Notes under the pieces: generated by a model
Database searches by the model: none
What the model was told of the DNA's origin: nothing
The model's input: only the letters and a program-made list of their open reading frames with translations
In this document: piece after piece, positions 22,013-33,498 of the stretch
How positions within the stretch are numbered: position 1 is the first letter of the stretch
How the letters are laid out: every line of letters begins with the position of its first letter
Made by a program: the position numbers and the translations under genes
Source of the DNA: Dichomitus squalens LYAD-421 SS1
Taxonomy: Eukaryota > Basidiomycota > Agaricomycetes > Polyporales > Polyporaceae
Assembly (NCBI RefSeq): GCF_000275845.1
Contig: NW_006766943.1
Span: 67,472 to 131,471 of the forward strand
Length of the DNA stretch: 64,000 nt
Reading direction: 5' to 3'

Positions 22013-23641
22013 TCAGGGCGGAGGCTTCCTCTTCTTCCGCACCGCAAGCACCGTGACCGGCTGCGCTGCAGGCGCAGCCGTGCCTCCCGCGCGCGACGTC
22101 TCGGCTCCGCCATCTGCTCCCGCGTCGCCTCGAGGCGCGAGCGGCGCGTTCCGCACCTCGATCGATCCGTATATGTGCGCCGTGTACGTTTCGCGGGTCG
22201 CCACCGGGTCCGGGAACGGGTTGGGGGAGATCTCTGGGAGCCCGCCTGCTGGACGCCCTGCGGTGAGGTGCGACCGTCCGGGAGGCGGAGTCTGCGGCGC
22301 CTCCAACCGCATTGTGCGGTTTGGCTCGGGCGTGTGCGGTCGTTCCGGGTGCTCCGGAGGGGATGAAGACGGGGCAGGTACGGTCGCGGGGTCGGCTGGC
22401 GCGTCGTCGCAGAGCCCCTTGATCACGCCCTCCAGAGTCTCCGTAGCGCGAATCGCGCGTTCGCGCGTCGAGAACTCGTGGTGGTTCATGAGCGAGGCGA
22501 CAATGCGCCGCACGAGCTTCGGGGCGACCTGGCCTGGCTGAGGCGCGAGCGGCGACGGCTGCGACGGCCTGTCCTGGTTCACCGGTGGAGGCGTAGAGAC
22601 GCACAGGGTGAAGAATCCCGTGACCGCGCCGGCGACGCACTCCTGGCGGAAAGACATGCGCTCCCAAAACTCGTCCGCTGAAACGAGCGACAGCTCTCCC
22701 TCTGGACGACCCTCCTTTTCCTTTTCCTTGTCCTCCTCGTCCTCCTGCTCGCGTGCAGGCTTCTTCGCGCCTCCTGGTCCAGACGAAGTGGGTGCTCGTG
22801 GTCGCTTTCGCTGCGGCGAACGGAATCCGCTCTCCGTGCTCTTGATGTACGCGATCTCATCAATGAACCGCGACTTCGGGTCGTCATCAAACCACGGTAT
22901 GATGGTCCCCAAATTGTGTGGCGCGTCCGGGTCCGCACTGTTCGGACAAGGAAGGGGGATCTCGGTCTGCGAGTACGGATGCCCGTATACCCACTGAAAT
23001 TTGGCGGAGGTGGAGGGGACGGCTCGCGACAACGCGCGGCTGATGGTGTGCGCTGCTTCCAGCTCAGAGTACCCGGGGAGAACGTAGAAGAGCTTGACCT
23101 TGCCGGTACCCTTCAGCCGCCCCACGATCTCCCCCGCGACCTCGCCGTACACCCGCTTCCACCATGCGCACAGTTTTACATCCGACAGCGGGCGTTTGCC
23201 CTCGAACTCGGACGAGTTCGGGAAAAGGTACTGGTTCTGAGCGCGCGCGAAGAGTTGGATCCAGAGGTGCTGGACTGCGATGGGACGCGTCACGGGGTCG
23301 GCATAGTAGGTGAGGAACGCACGAACAAGGGTGGCTGTCGGTGAGGGGGCAGACGCGTGGCCCGAGGAGTCAACTTTGGAGACGTACAAGACGCCACAGG
23401 ACGTGGACGGGATGTTGTAGACCGACGCCTCGATGGCGGTGACGAGGACATGCGGTGCATCCGGGTCTTTCTGCTCCGAGAGCAAGACGAAGACATCCTG
23501 GAGGTACGTCCGGGGCCGCGGGCGTGCGTATGGGAACAGGCCGTTGTGTTTCCTTGGGACAGACGTGAGGACATGGATGTGGAAGGTCCTGGTCCCAGGG
23601 AGGTCAGCGAGGGCAGCCAACAGCTTGTCTCGCAGGGCCAT
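22013..23641 (-). CDS. RTT109: Histone acetyltransferase RTT109
   Basis: Rtt109 is the fungal p300-like acetyltransferase that modifies newly made histone H3, mainly K56, together with the chaperones Asf1 and Vps75, during replication-coupled chromatin assembly. A single exon encodes 542 residues. Family landmarks, in order: LVTAIEASVYNIPSTS, LYVSKVDSSGH (matching the yeast VSKADTNG segment), QLFARAQNQYLFPNSSE, LSDVKLCAWWKRVYGEV and WFDDDPKSRFIDEIAY (the conserved DDPK-RF segment). EFWERMSFRQECVAGAVTGF follows a charged insertion, about residues 290-325, that includes RKRPRAP and an acidic Lys-Glu run. The C-terminal 130 residues are Pro-rich and disordered, ending in the basic RKKRKPPP. It is longer than yeast Rtt109 (436 residues), mostly because of that insertion and the tail. 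Confidence 0.93.
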   Translation of the reverse strand: MALRDKLLAALADLPGTRTFHIHVLTSVPRKHNGLFPYARPRPRTYLQDVFVLLSEQKDPDAPHVLVTAIEASVYNIPSTSCGVLYVSKVDSSGHASAPSPTATLVRAFLTYYADPVTRPIAVQHLWIQLFARAQNQYLFPNSSEFEGKRPLSDVKLCAWWKRVYGEVAGEIVGRLKGTGKVKLFYVLPGYSELEAAHTISRALSRAVPSTSAKFQWVYGHPYSQTEIPLPCPNSADPDAPHNLGTIIPWFDDDPKSRFIDEIAYIKSTESGFRSPQRKRPRAPTSSGPGGAKKPAREQEDEEDKEKEKEGRPEGELSLVSADEFWERMSFRQECVAGAVTGFFTLCVSTPPPVNQDRPSQPSPLAPQPGQVAPKLVRRIVASLMNHHEFSTRERAIRATETLEGVIKGLCDDAPADPATVPAPSSSPPEHPERPHTPEPNRTMRLEAPQTPPPGRSHLTAGRPAGGLPEISPNPFPDPVATRETYTAHIYGSIEVRNAPLAPRGDAGADGGAETSRAGGTAAPAAQPVTVLAVRKKRKPPP

Positions 23642-24122
23642 CTCGTAGTGTCTCGAAGGCTATGAAACGAGGTTTTCGTGCATATTACCCAGCAAGGGCA
23701 GAGTTCGCTGCGGGGATGACGAGAGAACAAGATGCATTGGACGTGGTGGACGTTCGGGTTCTCACAGGACTAGCGCCCTACTGGCGCTCGCTCCGTAGTC
23801 GGAAATTCCCGCCAATTGGCGGGTTGTAACTGAGTACGACTAGCCCTTGCTAGTATCGGATGGCAAATAACCACAATGATTCGGCTGAAGACAGCGATAA
23901 TCGACAAAGAGCGTTATACAGGGTATTGTCGACAAAGATACACTAGTGATGCCGATGTAAACGATAGCAAGAAACGACCGTAGTACATACGAATGCCTGC
24001 TGACCCGTGTAGCAAGCCAGTCCAATAATACCATAGATTATAGGAGATACAACGGACCCTCCGGGATATGCCGATGGCCCAGAGACAATTGTTCCGCATT
24101 GGACGATCGAGGAACTGGAACC
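23642..24122. other. Intergenic region upstream of RTT109
   Basis: This short stretch holds the RTT109 promoter and the 3' flank of the DUF6534 gene. A near-palindromic AATTCCCGCCAATTGGCGGG lies around 23804-23823. No gene was seen. Confidence 0.5.
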
Positions 24123-26443
24123 TCAGACAACAGGACCGCCGGTGGCTGAGGAAGTTGACGTTGCGTCGTCATGGATGATTAGGTCCCTGGTCTCGACCTC
24201 CGTGATGACCTCCATACGTTCTTTGTCACTGAAGCTCTGTGTGCATGGTCATCTAGCAAAACTCTCATGAGCGTATAGATGGGCTGTACGACTTGCCTTG
24301 CTAGTGTATCGGGGGCTGTATTCCGTGATGGTCTCTACTGACACAGCAATGCCGTCTGGGCGGAAGGACTGGATGTTTCGCCCGTCAGCACACATAAATT
24401 GATATGCTAACAAGGATGGAGTACCTTGCGCGGCGTCTTGGGGGTCAGTTCAGATCCGGAGTTCGACTGAGGGTTGCCGAAGTTACTGAGCTGCAATGCG
24501 CCTTTCGCCACTTTATCTCGCAGCATCTCTCTGCTGTTCAAGCTGAGAGGTAATATCAGCATTCACATCGCGTAAGCCGCTGAGAGTCGACGTACAGAGC
24601 GAGGAACGAGTTGACGTAGCCTGCGCCATTAGGCTGTTAGTCAATAGACACAGCTGACACAAATTACACTCACATTTTCCCATGACCCAGAAGAAGCTCA
24701 GCCAGACGAAGTTAGTGGGCATTGCTGCAAACTGATGAGACGGGTCAACAACTGCTACTACGCGGAGAGACTGGCGAGTCGAGATGTTTTACTTACGGTC
24801 ACGACGCAGATCGTCCCGATGATGCTAGATACGATTACAGCTACAAGCTATAGTCTTAGCTCAAATTTCCACGTACCTTGTAACCAGTCCACTGTTCACA
24901 CTATACACCATAAGCATCGTCACAACGGAGTCAGTCCTGGGGCGAGCGTTAACATCATCCGAGAAAGTATTAGCAAATAACACTACCTCTTCAGTCCAGT
25001 GCGTTTCTTGTACAAGTAGTAACACATGGCCACGGCGATGATGATGTCTGATACTGCAGCGGAACCAAGGCCAAGGCATGTCACCCACTACATGAGGTAT
25101 CAATCTCCGTTGTGCGCGTGAGACCAGCGAAGTACTCCCTATCAAGCTATTGAACTTCGAGTAGCGACCGAGGATGAAGCTATGTGATGGTTTACTAGCA
25201 GCACTGGAAGTATGCTGCGATGAACACGCACGATTCTGCGGTGAAGACTGGTCATTTCCGCGTGTGAGCACAAGAAACGAAGACAAACACACGCTCTGAA
25301 CTTCTCACCGACGCCAAGTCCTGCGAAGCCATGACAATGCCTTCAGTCCCCGGGTTTGCCGCGGAATGCAGTGGAAGGGGCACTTACCAAAATGAATGCA
25401 TGCCAAGATAACCTGGGCCGGGAACATCACGATATGCGGAAATACAAAGGGCATGCGTACTCACGATGATACCCGTTAAAATCCAGTTCTTGCTCACTGA
25501 GAAGCAGACTGTGAGAACAGAACCTTCGCACTCTATCAGCGGATCCACCCACTCATCCACACACGTCGAGCGAAGAATCTGTACCGGGGAATCAGCGAAG
25601 AAAAACCAGCCTAGAAGCGACAGGTAGACGCACGCTTCGACGATCAGGCCAATGAGGCCCTTTCAATGCCGAGCATATGTCAGCACGATGCACCGCATGG
25701 ACCGGGGTGAATCCTCAACTCACATTACAATCAGTTTGCAACTGGGATTATCTCCGTGTAAGAACATCTTACATCAGCGAAGCATAGAAGACTCACAGCC
25801 ATACTCCTGAATGATGCCAGAAAGGTCAGTCCACTCACATACGGGATAAACACATGATGCTCACCATGTCGTTAGGTCCAGGTTGTCGTTGTTGCCAAAG
25901 TTCGTCACCAAATACCTGAGCATATGGGCTATCAACCACGGTAGGAATCTCGGAGATGGGACTTCGCACCAATAGATTGTACGTGTGCAAAGAATGAGAT
26001 GCAGAGTATCCAGTGCCCTGGGACATTTCAGTCTGTGGTCGATCAACGCTGGGGGAAACAGAGCTCACGTTAGGACGATAACCTATGCATGCCGCGATCA
26101 CCCTCAGTATAACGCGATGAGCCCTCAGTGAGCAACATACGAGCGACTTGACAAACGAGTTATCATTGGAATAATTCCTGCGGCAGCGTCCTGGCCATGA
26201 ATGTCATAAGTCCATGTTTATACGATATGCGACGTACCTGAAGTAGCTGAAACTATGCGTGCCCGGTCAACCGTCTATCCAAGACCTGGATGCACTTCAC
26301 GTACGTTTGTAGCAGTGTTATCCCGTACAAGCTACACATCTCATGTCAGTAGGTTAGGGATAACGAATCAAGGAGGGAACTCACCAAGCACCGACAACGA
26401 GGCCAACCAGTGCCGCACCGAACGTACTGTCAATGAAAGACAT
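24123..26443 (-). CDS. DUF6534 seven-helix membrane protein
   Basis: The family is a large, functionally uncharacterised group of integral membrane proteins in Agaricomycetes. The gene is split into about a dozen short exons. Recognisable pieces in order: MSFIDSTFGAALVGLVVGA (first helix), LYGITLLQTFSYFRNY, ALDTLHLILCTRTIYW joined across a 54-nt intron to YLVTNFGNNDNL, FFARRVWM, SVSKNWILTGIIV, a helix ending in IIIAVAMCYYLYKKRTGLKR, TDSVVTMLMVYSVNSGLVT, and NSFLA. The soluble tail ends in ATSTSSATGGPVV and the stop at 24123. This order matches the family, including the KKRTG-LKRTDS loop. Splicing around residues 40-70 is not fully resolved, so a damaged exon cannot be excluded. Function is unknown; G-protein-receptor-like roles are only a suggestion. 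Confidence 0.82.
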
Positions 26444-28052
26444 CCTCTCTCCTCTAACACACAAGCTGGGCCTAGGGTGGCACGATGGGGAGAGGGCGGG
26501 GTGCTGCGCGTCCATGCCCGCGCGAGATGGTATAAATGCGGCAGGCACTCGACCCTTGATACTCGCACATGACGGACACTCTTGACGACAAGTCCGGAAT
26601 GGACACGGTGATGGTGCTTCTGCCGGCAGGAACGCGAGTACTAAGAGCGAGGAGGCCCGAGGGGGCTCCCGGATACTGCCAGTCCGCTCTCAAGGGTGAT
26701 TCGCCGAGCCGAAGTCTGAAGTGCTTCTCTACGAGGCGTGGGTAATCGAAGTCGACGCAGATGCGCCACCGATTGTTCGTGAGTCAGTGAAGGTGTCTCC
26801 GGGATTCCGTGTCTTCCTATCCGAAGCCTCTGGGAATCGGCATGGTCTATTCGTGTTGCCTGCAACTTAGGTTTTAGAGCGGCCATGACGCTAGGTGCAC
26901 ACGATTGAGCTTCTGCTGGACCTTGACACTGATGCTCATTGCATTCTGAATTCAGCTGCTGACACAGGGACCCGTGCACAGCGATATGGCACAACAGGGT
27001 CTTTGTGAATGGAGATGCTTTCTGACGTATTTCGTTGTGAAATTGTCACAGTAGCGCACGTCGCACTTCTCGCGAAGTCTCGGGCGAGCTTAGCAAAGGC
27101 GCGAGGTTATCCGGGTCCTGAGCGGGAATCTCTGTTAGTTTCCCTCGCGAATACAAGCTCTGGACCTCACAACTGTTGCGGAGCTACATCTCCGATTAGG
27201 AACTCGGGTGAGACGCTGCATTGAACGATGCCTCATCTACAAGGCGAACAGCATGGCAGCCTGAGAGGTACATATCGTTCGATGACTCCTTGGGTTTCTC
27301 AGAACGGTTGCGTGAAGGCTGCATGCAAGAGGTGCCGTGTTCACGCCAGTGGTTGCTATGTCGCCCAACGACGCCCAACGGAGATGTGGCGGAAGTAAGC
27401 GTAATCTGCACAGCAATACGTCAGGACTACCTCAAGTGTGCATGAGGAGAAGGGTCACCCACCGTGGGTTGCTGGCGGACGGGTTCTATGGAGGCGGAGA
27501 GCAAGTACTTCGGATGCACTGGCGCCTCGTGGCTACCGCCCGTCAAGCAAAGCTCGTTTTGGCAGGTTCAGTAGTTCGCTACTGCACTAGTCCGTTCCGG
27601 CTTAAGGCATCTATTTCAATGACAGCGTCTTCCCAGGTCGTGCATCACACAGCTGCCGACATCGTCTATAGGAGAATCCTCGATGGATGCGTTCGCCTCA
27701 ATACCAGTTTAAATCCGCCGAGGCATCACGTACCATGGGCGAAGCTCCCGCGACCGCCGCAAAGCACCGCCCAAGGCCTCTTCATCGGAACCATCCTTCC
27801 ACATGTTAATTCTACTCGCTCTTCCGTAATCTCTGCCCCTAACGAAGCATCGAAAGGCATTCACAATCGCAACCCCCGCGCCACTATGAAAATGATTGTA
27901 TGCGGTCATAGTTCGGATCGTTGGTATGGTACTATGCTACAAGACACTTCTAACACGACATAGAGCATGAACAATGGACGGGAAAAGCAGGGGACGGGTT
28001 GTGGAGATGATCACAGCGGCGGAAGGAAGAGCATACAACCAGCGAAAGGCGA
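26444..28052. other. Intergenic region, no recognised gene
   Basis: It separates the divergent start of the DUF6534 gene from the 3' end of CUL1. A plus-strand TATAAAT at 26531-26537 precedes an unrecognised 58-codon frame at 26569-26745. A 208-codon plus-strand frame at 27337-27963 shows no recognisable motif. Neither is called as a gene. Confidence 0.45.
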
Positions 28053-31000
28053 TTACGCAACGTACGCGAACGTGTCGCGAGTGCCTTCTACACGCTCGAT
28101 GTACTCCTTCTCGAGCAGGTGGTCGATGGCCTGGAGATGACGAAAAGGGCTATATCAGAATACACGCCTGAAACGAAGAAGCAACAGAGCCTGCGCACCT
28201 TCTTGATGTCAGGGATCTTCGGTGTGAATCGCTGAGAAATCTGCTGAATGACTTCCTGAATGAGGGCCTGGTTCTTCATCGTCTTGCGTGCCTTCATTAT
28301 ACTGGATCGCGGTCAGTAACTTATTAAAATAGCGCAAGGATGACAAATACATACCGGACGATGGTCGCTTGGATAACGTACTTGCGATCCTCGTCGACTG
28401 TCTTCAGGACATCGGTTGACTCCGCCTTCTGCTCCGCCTTGATAGGCGTGTTGAGATTGATACGGATCTTCTTCGACTTGAAGTCTGTCGACTACTCAGT
28501 ACAGTATCACTAACAACATCAAACGGACTACGCACTGGGATTCAGGTCGTACTGCTCCGTCTCCTCGTTGATGAGGATCTTCGCCTTCACGAGCACGGCA
28601 AGGACCTGCTTGAGGATATCCTTGCTGATCGCCGTGGCGTTGATCAGCTCGTCGAGCGAGAGCGTATCGTTATTGTTGTACTGGAGAAGTACTGCCATCT
28701 GCCATGAACTCGTCATGAGGATGTACTTCTGGTTCAGATAATTGGTTCGGAGCTCGTTCTTCGAGTAGTTCCAGAGCCATGTGAGCTTGCGTCCCGAGTG
28801 CTTCTGCTGGTAGTACTGCGAGAAACGAGTGTAGGTAGGGAGGATGTCCTGCGGGATGATGAAGTCGTGGGTGGGAGGGTTGAGGGGCCAGAAGTTTGTG
28901 CCGAGGACCATGATGCTGAACGTAATATCCATGTCATCGTGGTTTTGCTGCATACGCTCCTTGAAGTTGTCCGTGAGATCCTTGCTTAGGCTCATATCTA
29001 GTGATTTGGATGAGCTGTTGTGCGTGCTAAGATCGACGTCTAAAACGTACCCGTGAACATGCGCTGAAGCTTGTTGGTGTACTCGAAACCGCACGCCTCC
29101 TTCAGCTTCGAGATCATGCTCGCCTCGGCCTCGTCCGACGCCGACACCCCATGAATAAGACGCTTCGACAGCTTCGTCGTGTAGAATTGCTGGAACACGT
29201 CCTTGTCGTCGATGTATTTGAATAGGATCATCTGATTCCCCGCGTCCCGATCAGCAAGTGCAATCATTTGTTTACGCACGACTCTACGTACCACTTTGTT
29301 CAACGCGCCCTCGAGGTCCTCTTCTTCCGCCATCTTATTGTTCTTCCGAAGCAGCGCGTCCGCGTGCTTAGCGAGTAGCTCAGGCGACTTCGTTGTGGAC
29401 GTGCCAGTGGCAGCGTTCCGGTTGCCGAACTCCCTGCACGCTTTGTCGAGACTAGCAACGAAGCCTGCCTCGCCCCGGAAGCTGCGTGTGACCGTCTCCG
29501 AGTTCTTTTGGTGCACCTCAAGCAAGGCGTCGACGTAAGCCTTGGGATCAACCTCCGGAGCGCCCTGAGCACCGGAACCCTCGCCGATGAGCTTGTGCAC
29601 GGCAGCGAGACCCGCCCGCTTGACGTGCTCCTCGAACCTCTTGCGAAGGGGCTCCAGACCCTCGGGGATGCGGGAAAGCAGAGCGTACATTCGCTGCAGA
29701 TCCTCGTCCTTGTCGTAGTCGAGCAGCCCTTGGAAGCTGTCCCACATGAGCTCCGCGTGCTCCCGGATCAGGACCTGTTCACATTTGTTGATGAGAGCCT
29801 TGCGGGTATTGGTGTTCATGTAGCGCTCGACGCGGTCTTCCTCCTCGCGCAGACGCTCTTCGGCCTTCTTCAGGTAGTCTGCGACGCTGTTCTCCGAAAG
29901 GAACGCCTTCGACTCCTGCTGGTAATACTTCTGGGTAGCGTCAAGGAAGGGGGTCTCGAGGTGCTCCCGGTACACCTCGTAGGAGACCTTGTTGATGTCG
30001 CTTTCATCAAGACCGAGAGAGACGAAGGAATCGACGACCTTCTTCACAAGACCTTGGTCGATCGTCTCGCCGTTCCTCTGACGCTCAATCAACCGCAGAA
30101 TGGCCCCGGCGAGCTTCTGGTGTTTGCTCTGTACATGAAGGAAGAAGTTTGACTTCCATTGCACGAGGGCGAGCTATCGTAAGGACTGGTAAGCCACAGG
30201 CTCAGAAGTGAAAGCATGACACCCGGGAGCAGCAGATGAAATTCCAACAATAACACTCGACGCGATGCATCGTAATGAGCTAGGGTGGAACAGAGGCTCG
30301 TAGCCCTCCCTAGAAGCCAGTGCTGCGGTCGCCAGAGCCACAGACGCTTACATCGGCGTCCAATGCTTGCTGAGGGTGCAGCATGGCGACACGATGACCA
30401 TGCTATCCTGCAGACAGAGGTTCCAGATACATCGGACTGCATCATGATAGTGTCTGCCGCTGCAATGTACTCCGATTGCCACGGAACGAAAACGATGAAA
30501 GACGCACAGTGTATACGGGATAAACGCCCTTCCTGCCCTCGTCCCGTTCCCGCTTTACCCAATGCCGATTGAGGTAAGTGAACAAACGGTTGATGTAGTT
30601 TGCGCCGGTTGTGTATCTATCCCACTCCTGGGCATAATACCGCAGCAGCGCCTCGTCCTGGAGCGTGTCGGATGCCTGGATGTGGGGGAGGAGGGCAGCC
30701 AAGCGCTCAGGTCAAGAGGTTTGGAACGTATGTGGCGACTCTGGGCACTTACTGTTCTGAGAGTCTTGAGGTGATTTACAAAATAGCGGATCAGGTTGTT
30801 ATACAGATCAGAGCCCATCAAGTTGGCTCCCGCTGCTGGAAGATCAATAAACATCGGCGTCGGGTCTACGAGCAAGTACTCACTACGGTGTCCCATGCCA
30901 CTACCGTCTCCCGTCCCATGCATCTTGGAGGACGTGCAGTAGTTGTATGACACGGTGTACAAACTCATGTACTTAGAGTACGAGACACCGGTCTGGAGCT

Positions 31001-31103
31001 TGGTCATGATATGGTCCACACCCTCCTCAAGATAGGCCCATGTTGTCGCGAGATCCGCGTTAGGCGGGGGCATAGGATAGGCGTTGGTGCCTGCAGAACT
31101 CAT
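28053..31103 (-). CDS. CUL1: Cullin-1, SCF ubiquitin ligase scaffold
   Basis: Cullin-1 bridges Skp1/F-box adaptors (N-terminus) and the Rbx1 RING protein (C-terminus) in SCF ubiquitin ligases. Nine exons (30884-31103, 30753-30835, 30508-30675, 29292-30173, 29051-29231, 28536-28997, 28355-28484, 28199-28301, 28053-28130) give 768 residues, close to the usual 770-780. Motifs: TTWAYLEEGVDHIMTKLQ, YLNRHWVKRERDEGRKG, LERQRNGETI equivalent IERQRNGETIDQGLV, the cullin homology block KYIDDKDVFQQFYTTKLSKR, DEAEASMISKLKEACGFEYT and HSGRKLTWLW. The neddylation segment IVRIMKARK places the modified lysine in exon 8, and the family-typical tail is EKEYIERVEG...TFAYVA. The third intron (30174-30507, 334 nt) is long for this genome. 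Confidence 0.97.
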
Positions 31104-31558
31104 ATCAAGGTCGTAAGCGGTCTGAAGAGGAGAGATGGGGAGGGAGAAGATGTGGTAGACGGTCAAGAGCACCGGTTGAGCGTCTAGACGCGTGGCTGCC
31201 GCAAGTCACGCAGCGTGCCCAGCCCAGTCGTGACATGCTCCCGACGCTCATCACCATCGCCCATGCTCGCGCGACCGAACCTCAGACTCGTTTTCGAGCA
31301 GTAATATGGTTAGACCCCGTGGTAGGACTCCAGGTGTCTTCTTGTGTTGATGGAGACATTGCTTTTATACCACAAGCTCGAAAGCCGTGAGCCCTGTTCC
31401 ACGATTTCTCCCATCGAGTATACAAACACTCAGTGGGACTCAGTAATTGAATGTTTTGTAGGTCCTGAGTGTCGCATGCCAATGGTAAATGTGTGTGCGT
31501 TGCGATCATGTTCCCGAATCGTTTTTGCTCATCAATGGAATCCGTCTTTAGGAACAGG
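31104..31558. other. CUL1 upstream region bordering the transposon island
   Basis: This is the CUL1 promoter side. The last bases abut the proposed CACTA-like element. No gene was recognised. Confidence 0.45.
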
Positions 31559-31741
31559 GCGCACTATGGGCCTGGCGCCCCCGGAATACCCCCGGTTCGA
31601 CAGGGTGAAAAGCGCGTTCAACGGTCGCACCGTGGAAATGGGACTTGACCGTTGAATATCCCCCGTCAATTATCCGCGGGCGCAACGTGTTTTTACATCC
31701 GTAAAGGTTTTCCACCTGGGACGCTAAGCTGAACGGGGGTA

Positions 31742-31749
31742 TTCCACGG
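31742..31749 (+). repeat. Target-site duplication, outer hAT element, left copy
   Basis: TTCCACGG directly precedes the terminal CAGTGTTGTTA and is repeated exactly after the right end at 34275-34282. Confidence 0.85.
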
Positions 31750-31892
31750 CAGTGTTGTTACGGGTCAAGTCAAAGTCATGACCCTTTGGTCAAGTCATGA
31801 CGGGATCGGTCAAGTCAAGCGGTCATGACCGATGGTCACCGGTCAGCACGTGATGTGTTCGCTGTACCCCGAGCAGCTTGCCGCGCGGGGCT

Positions 31893-31900
31893 GGTTCGGC
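31893..31900 (+). repeat. Target-site duplication, inner hAT element, left copy
   Basis: GGTTCGGC directly precedes CAGCGTTGTT and is repeated exactly at 33491-33498. Confidence 0.85.
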
Positions 31901-33490
31901 CAGCGTTGTTTTGACCGCGGTCATGACCGAAGCCATGACCGATTTTGACTAGCTTGACTGGTCATGACGGTTGGTCAAAGGTCAACGCGTGATCTAGGCG
32001 ACCGAGCGCTTGTGGGGTCGCACTAATCACGTTGATTGGGACCAGCAGCTATGGATGGCCCGACTAATTGTGTATGCCTAGGTAGAAATTGTATAGAATT
32101 GAAGGAGCATTTTTCGAGGGGAGAGTGAGCGGAAGGTGTCAGATAATGTGAGCTGGAGACAACAGAGGTTGGAAGTATCAAATACTTCAACTCCGTCAGC
32201 GGTAGAAACTATTCGGACTGAAGCATTTTTCGACTCTTCTACCGGACAAATAATATTGTGAGCGTGCAGCTTCCTCCCGCACTCGCTATTCCCTCACCCC
32301 CCTGACTACCTCCATGCACTAGCAAGACGGCGCCGCCTGGGAGCACCGATGACGAACCTGGTTTCCCGTATGCAACCCTGGTCAANNNNNNNNNNNNNNN
32401 NNNNNNNNNNNNNNNNNNNNNNNNNNNNNNNNNNNNNNNNNNNNNNNNNNNNNNNNNNNNNNNNNNNNNNNNNNNNNNNNNNNNNNNNNNNNNNNNNNNN
32501 NNNNNNNNNNNNNNNNNNNNNNNNNNNNNNNNNNNNNNNNNNNNNNNNNNNNNNNNNNNNNNNNNNNNNNNNNNNNNNNNNNNNNNNNNNNNNNNNNNNN
32601 NNNNNNNNNNNNNNNNNNNNNNNNNNNNNNNNNNNNNNNNNNNNNNNNNNNNNNNNNNNNNNNNNNNNNNNNNNNNNNNNNNNNNNNNNNNNNNNNNNNN
32701 NNNNNNNNNNNNNNNNNNNNNNNNNNNNNNNNNNNNNNNNNNNNNNNNNNNNNNNNNNNNNNNNNNNNNNNNNNNNNNNNNNNNNNNNNNNNNNNNNNNN
32801 NNNNNNNNNNNNNNNNNNNNNNNNNNNNNNNNNNNNNNNNNNNNNNNNNNNNNNNNNNNNNNNNNNNNNNNNNNNNNNNNNNNNNNNNNNNNNNNNNNNN
32901 NNNNNNNNNNNNNNNNNNNNNNNNNNNNNNNNNNNNNNNNNNNNNNNNNNNNNNNNNNNNNNNNNNNNNNNNNNNNNNNNNNNNNNNNNNNNNNNNNNNN
33001 NNNNNNNNNNNNNNNNCTGAACGATCAGCTGTCACGTGGCAACCAACAGTAGCCGCTGGGCAACTGTTCCTCCGACTCAGACTCCTCTTGCTGGCTAGAA
33101 ACTGCAGCTCGTTTGTCATATACAGCTAGTTCTCTCGTCGGCCTTCATATCCAAGTCGAGTTCCGTTCCCTATGAGTTGATTTTTGATCTATCCGTCGGC
33201 AAGCTCTTTGTCGGTTCGCAGCTCAGATATGGCGTATTATGGGGTAGTAGGTCATTTAAATTCAAGGACAGGGATGAGTATGCAATAGTCTCATCAGCCC
33301 TTATTGTACCTCCTCGCGGCCACGATGCGTTTGGCCTATCCGAGAGCCATGGCCTGCCGTCAGACGCACACTCGGACATGCCGGAGATCTCACGTGCTAA
33401 CTTTTGACCGGCGGTCATGACCGGGTCACACAGTGACCGGTCATCCGTCGTCTAAAGGCATGACCGTTGACTTGACCCGTAACAACGCTG
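31901..33490. mobile_element. Inner hAT-type element nested in the outer one
   Basis: It begins CAGCGTTGTTTTGACC and ends GACCCGTAACAACGCTG, flanked by perfect 8-bp repeats GGTTCGGC. Its ends differ from the outer element by few bases and carry the same subterminal motifs: GGTCATGACC, TTGACC and a CACGTGA-like inner boundary. It is therefore the same family, inserted later. The assembled span is 1590 bp but includes the 631-base gap, so any transposase fragment in the middle cannot be judged. No transposase motif is visible in the readable arms. Confidence 0.85.
32386..33016. other. Assembly gap (N run)
   Basis: 631 consecutive undetermined bases, wholly inside the inner hAT element. Any frames spanning it are meaningless. 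Confidence 1.
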
Positions 33491-33498
33491 GGTTCGGC
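33491..33498 (+). repeat. Target-site duplication, inner hAT element, right copy
   Basis: GGTTCGGC, identical to 31893-31900. Confidence 0.85.

Noticed and set aside
29508..30152. 214-codon plus-strand frame antisense to CUL1
   Set aside because: Lies wholly within a CUL1 exon with full family motifs; antisense artefact of GC-rich codons.
32349..33119. Open frames on both strands running through the N gap
   Set aside because: They exist only because undetermined bases contain no stop codons.
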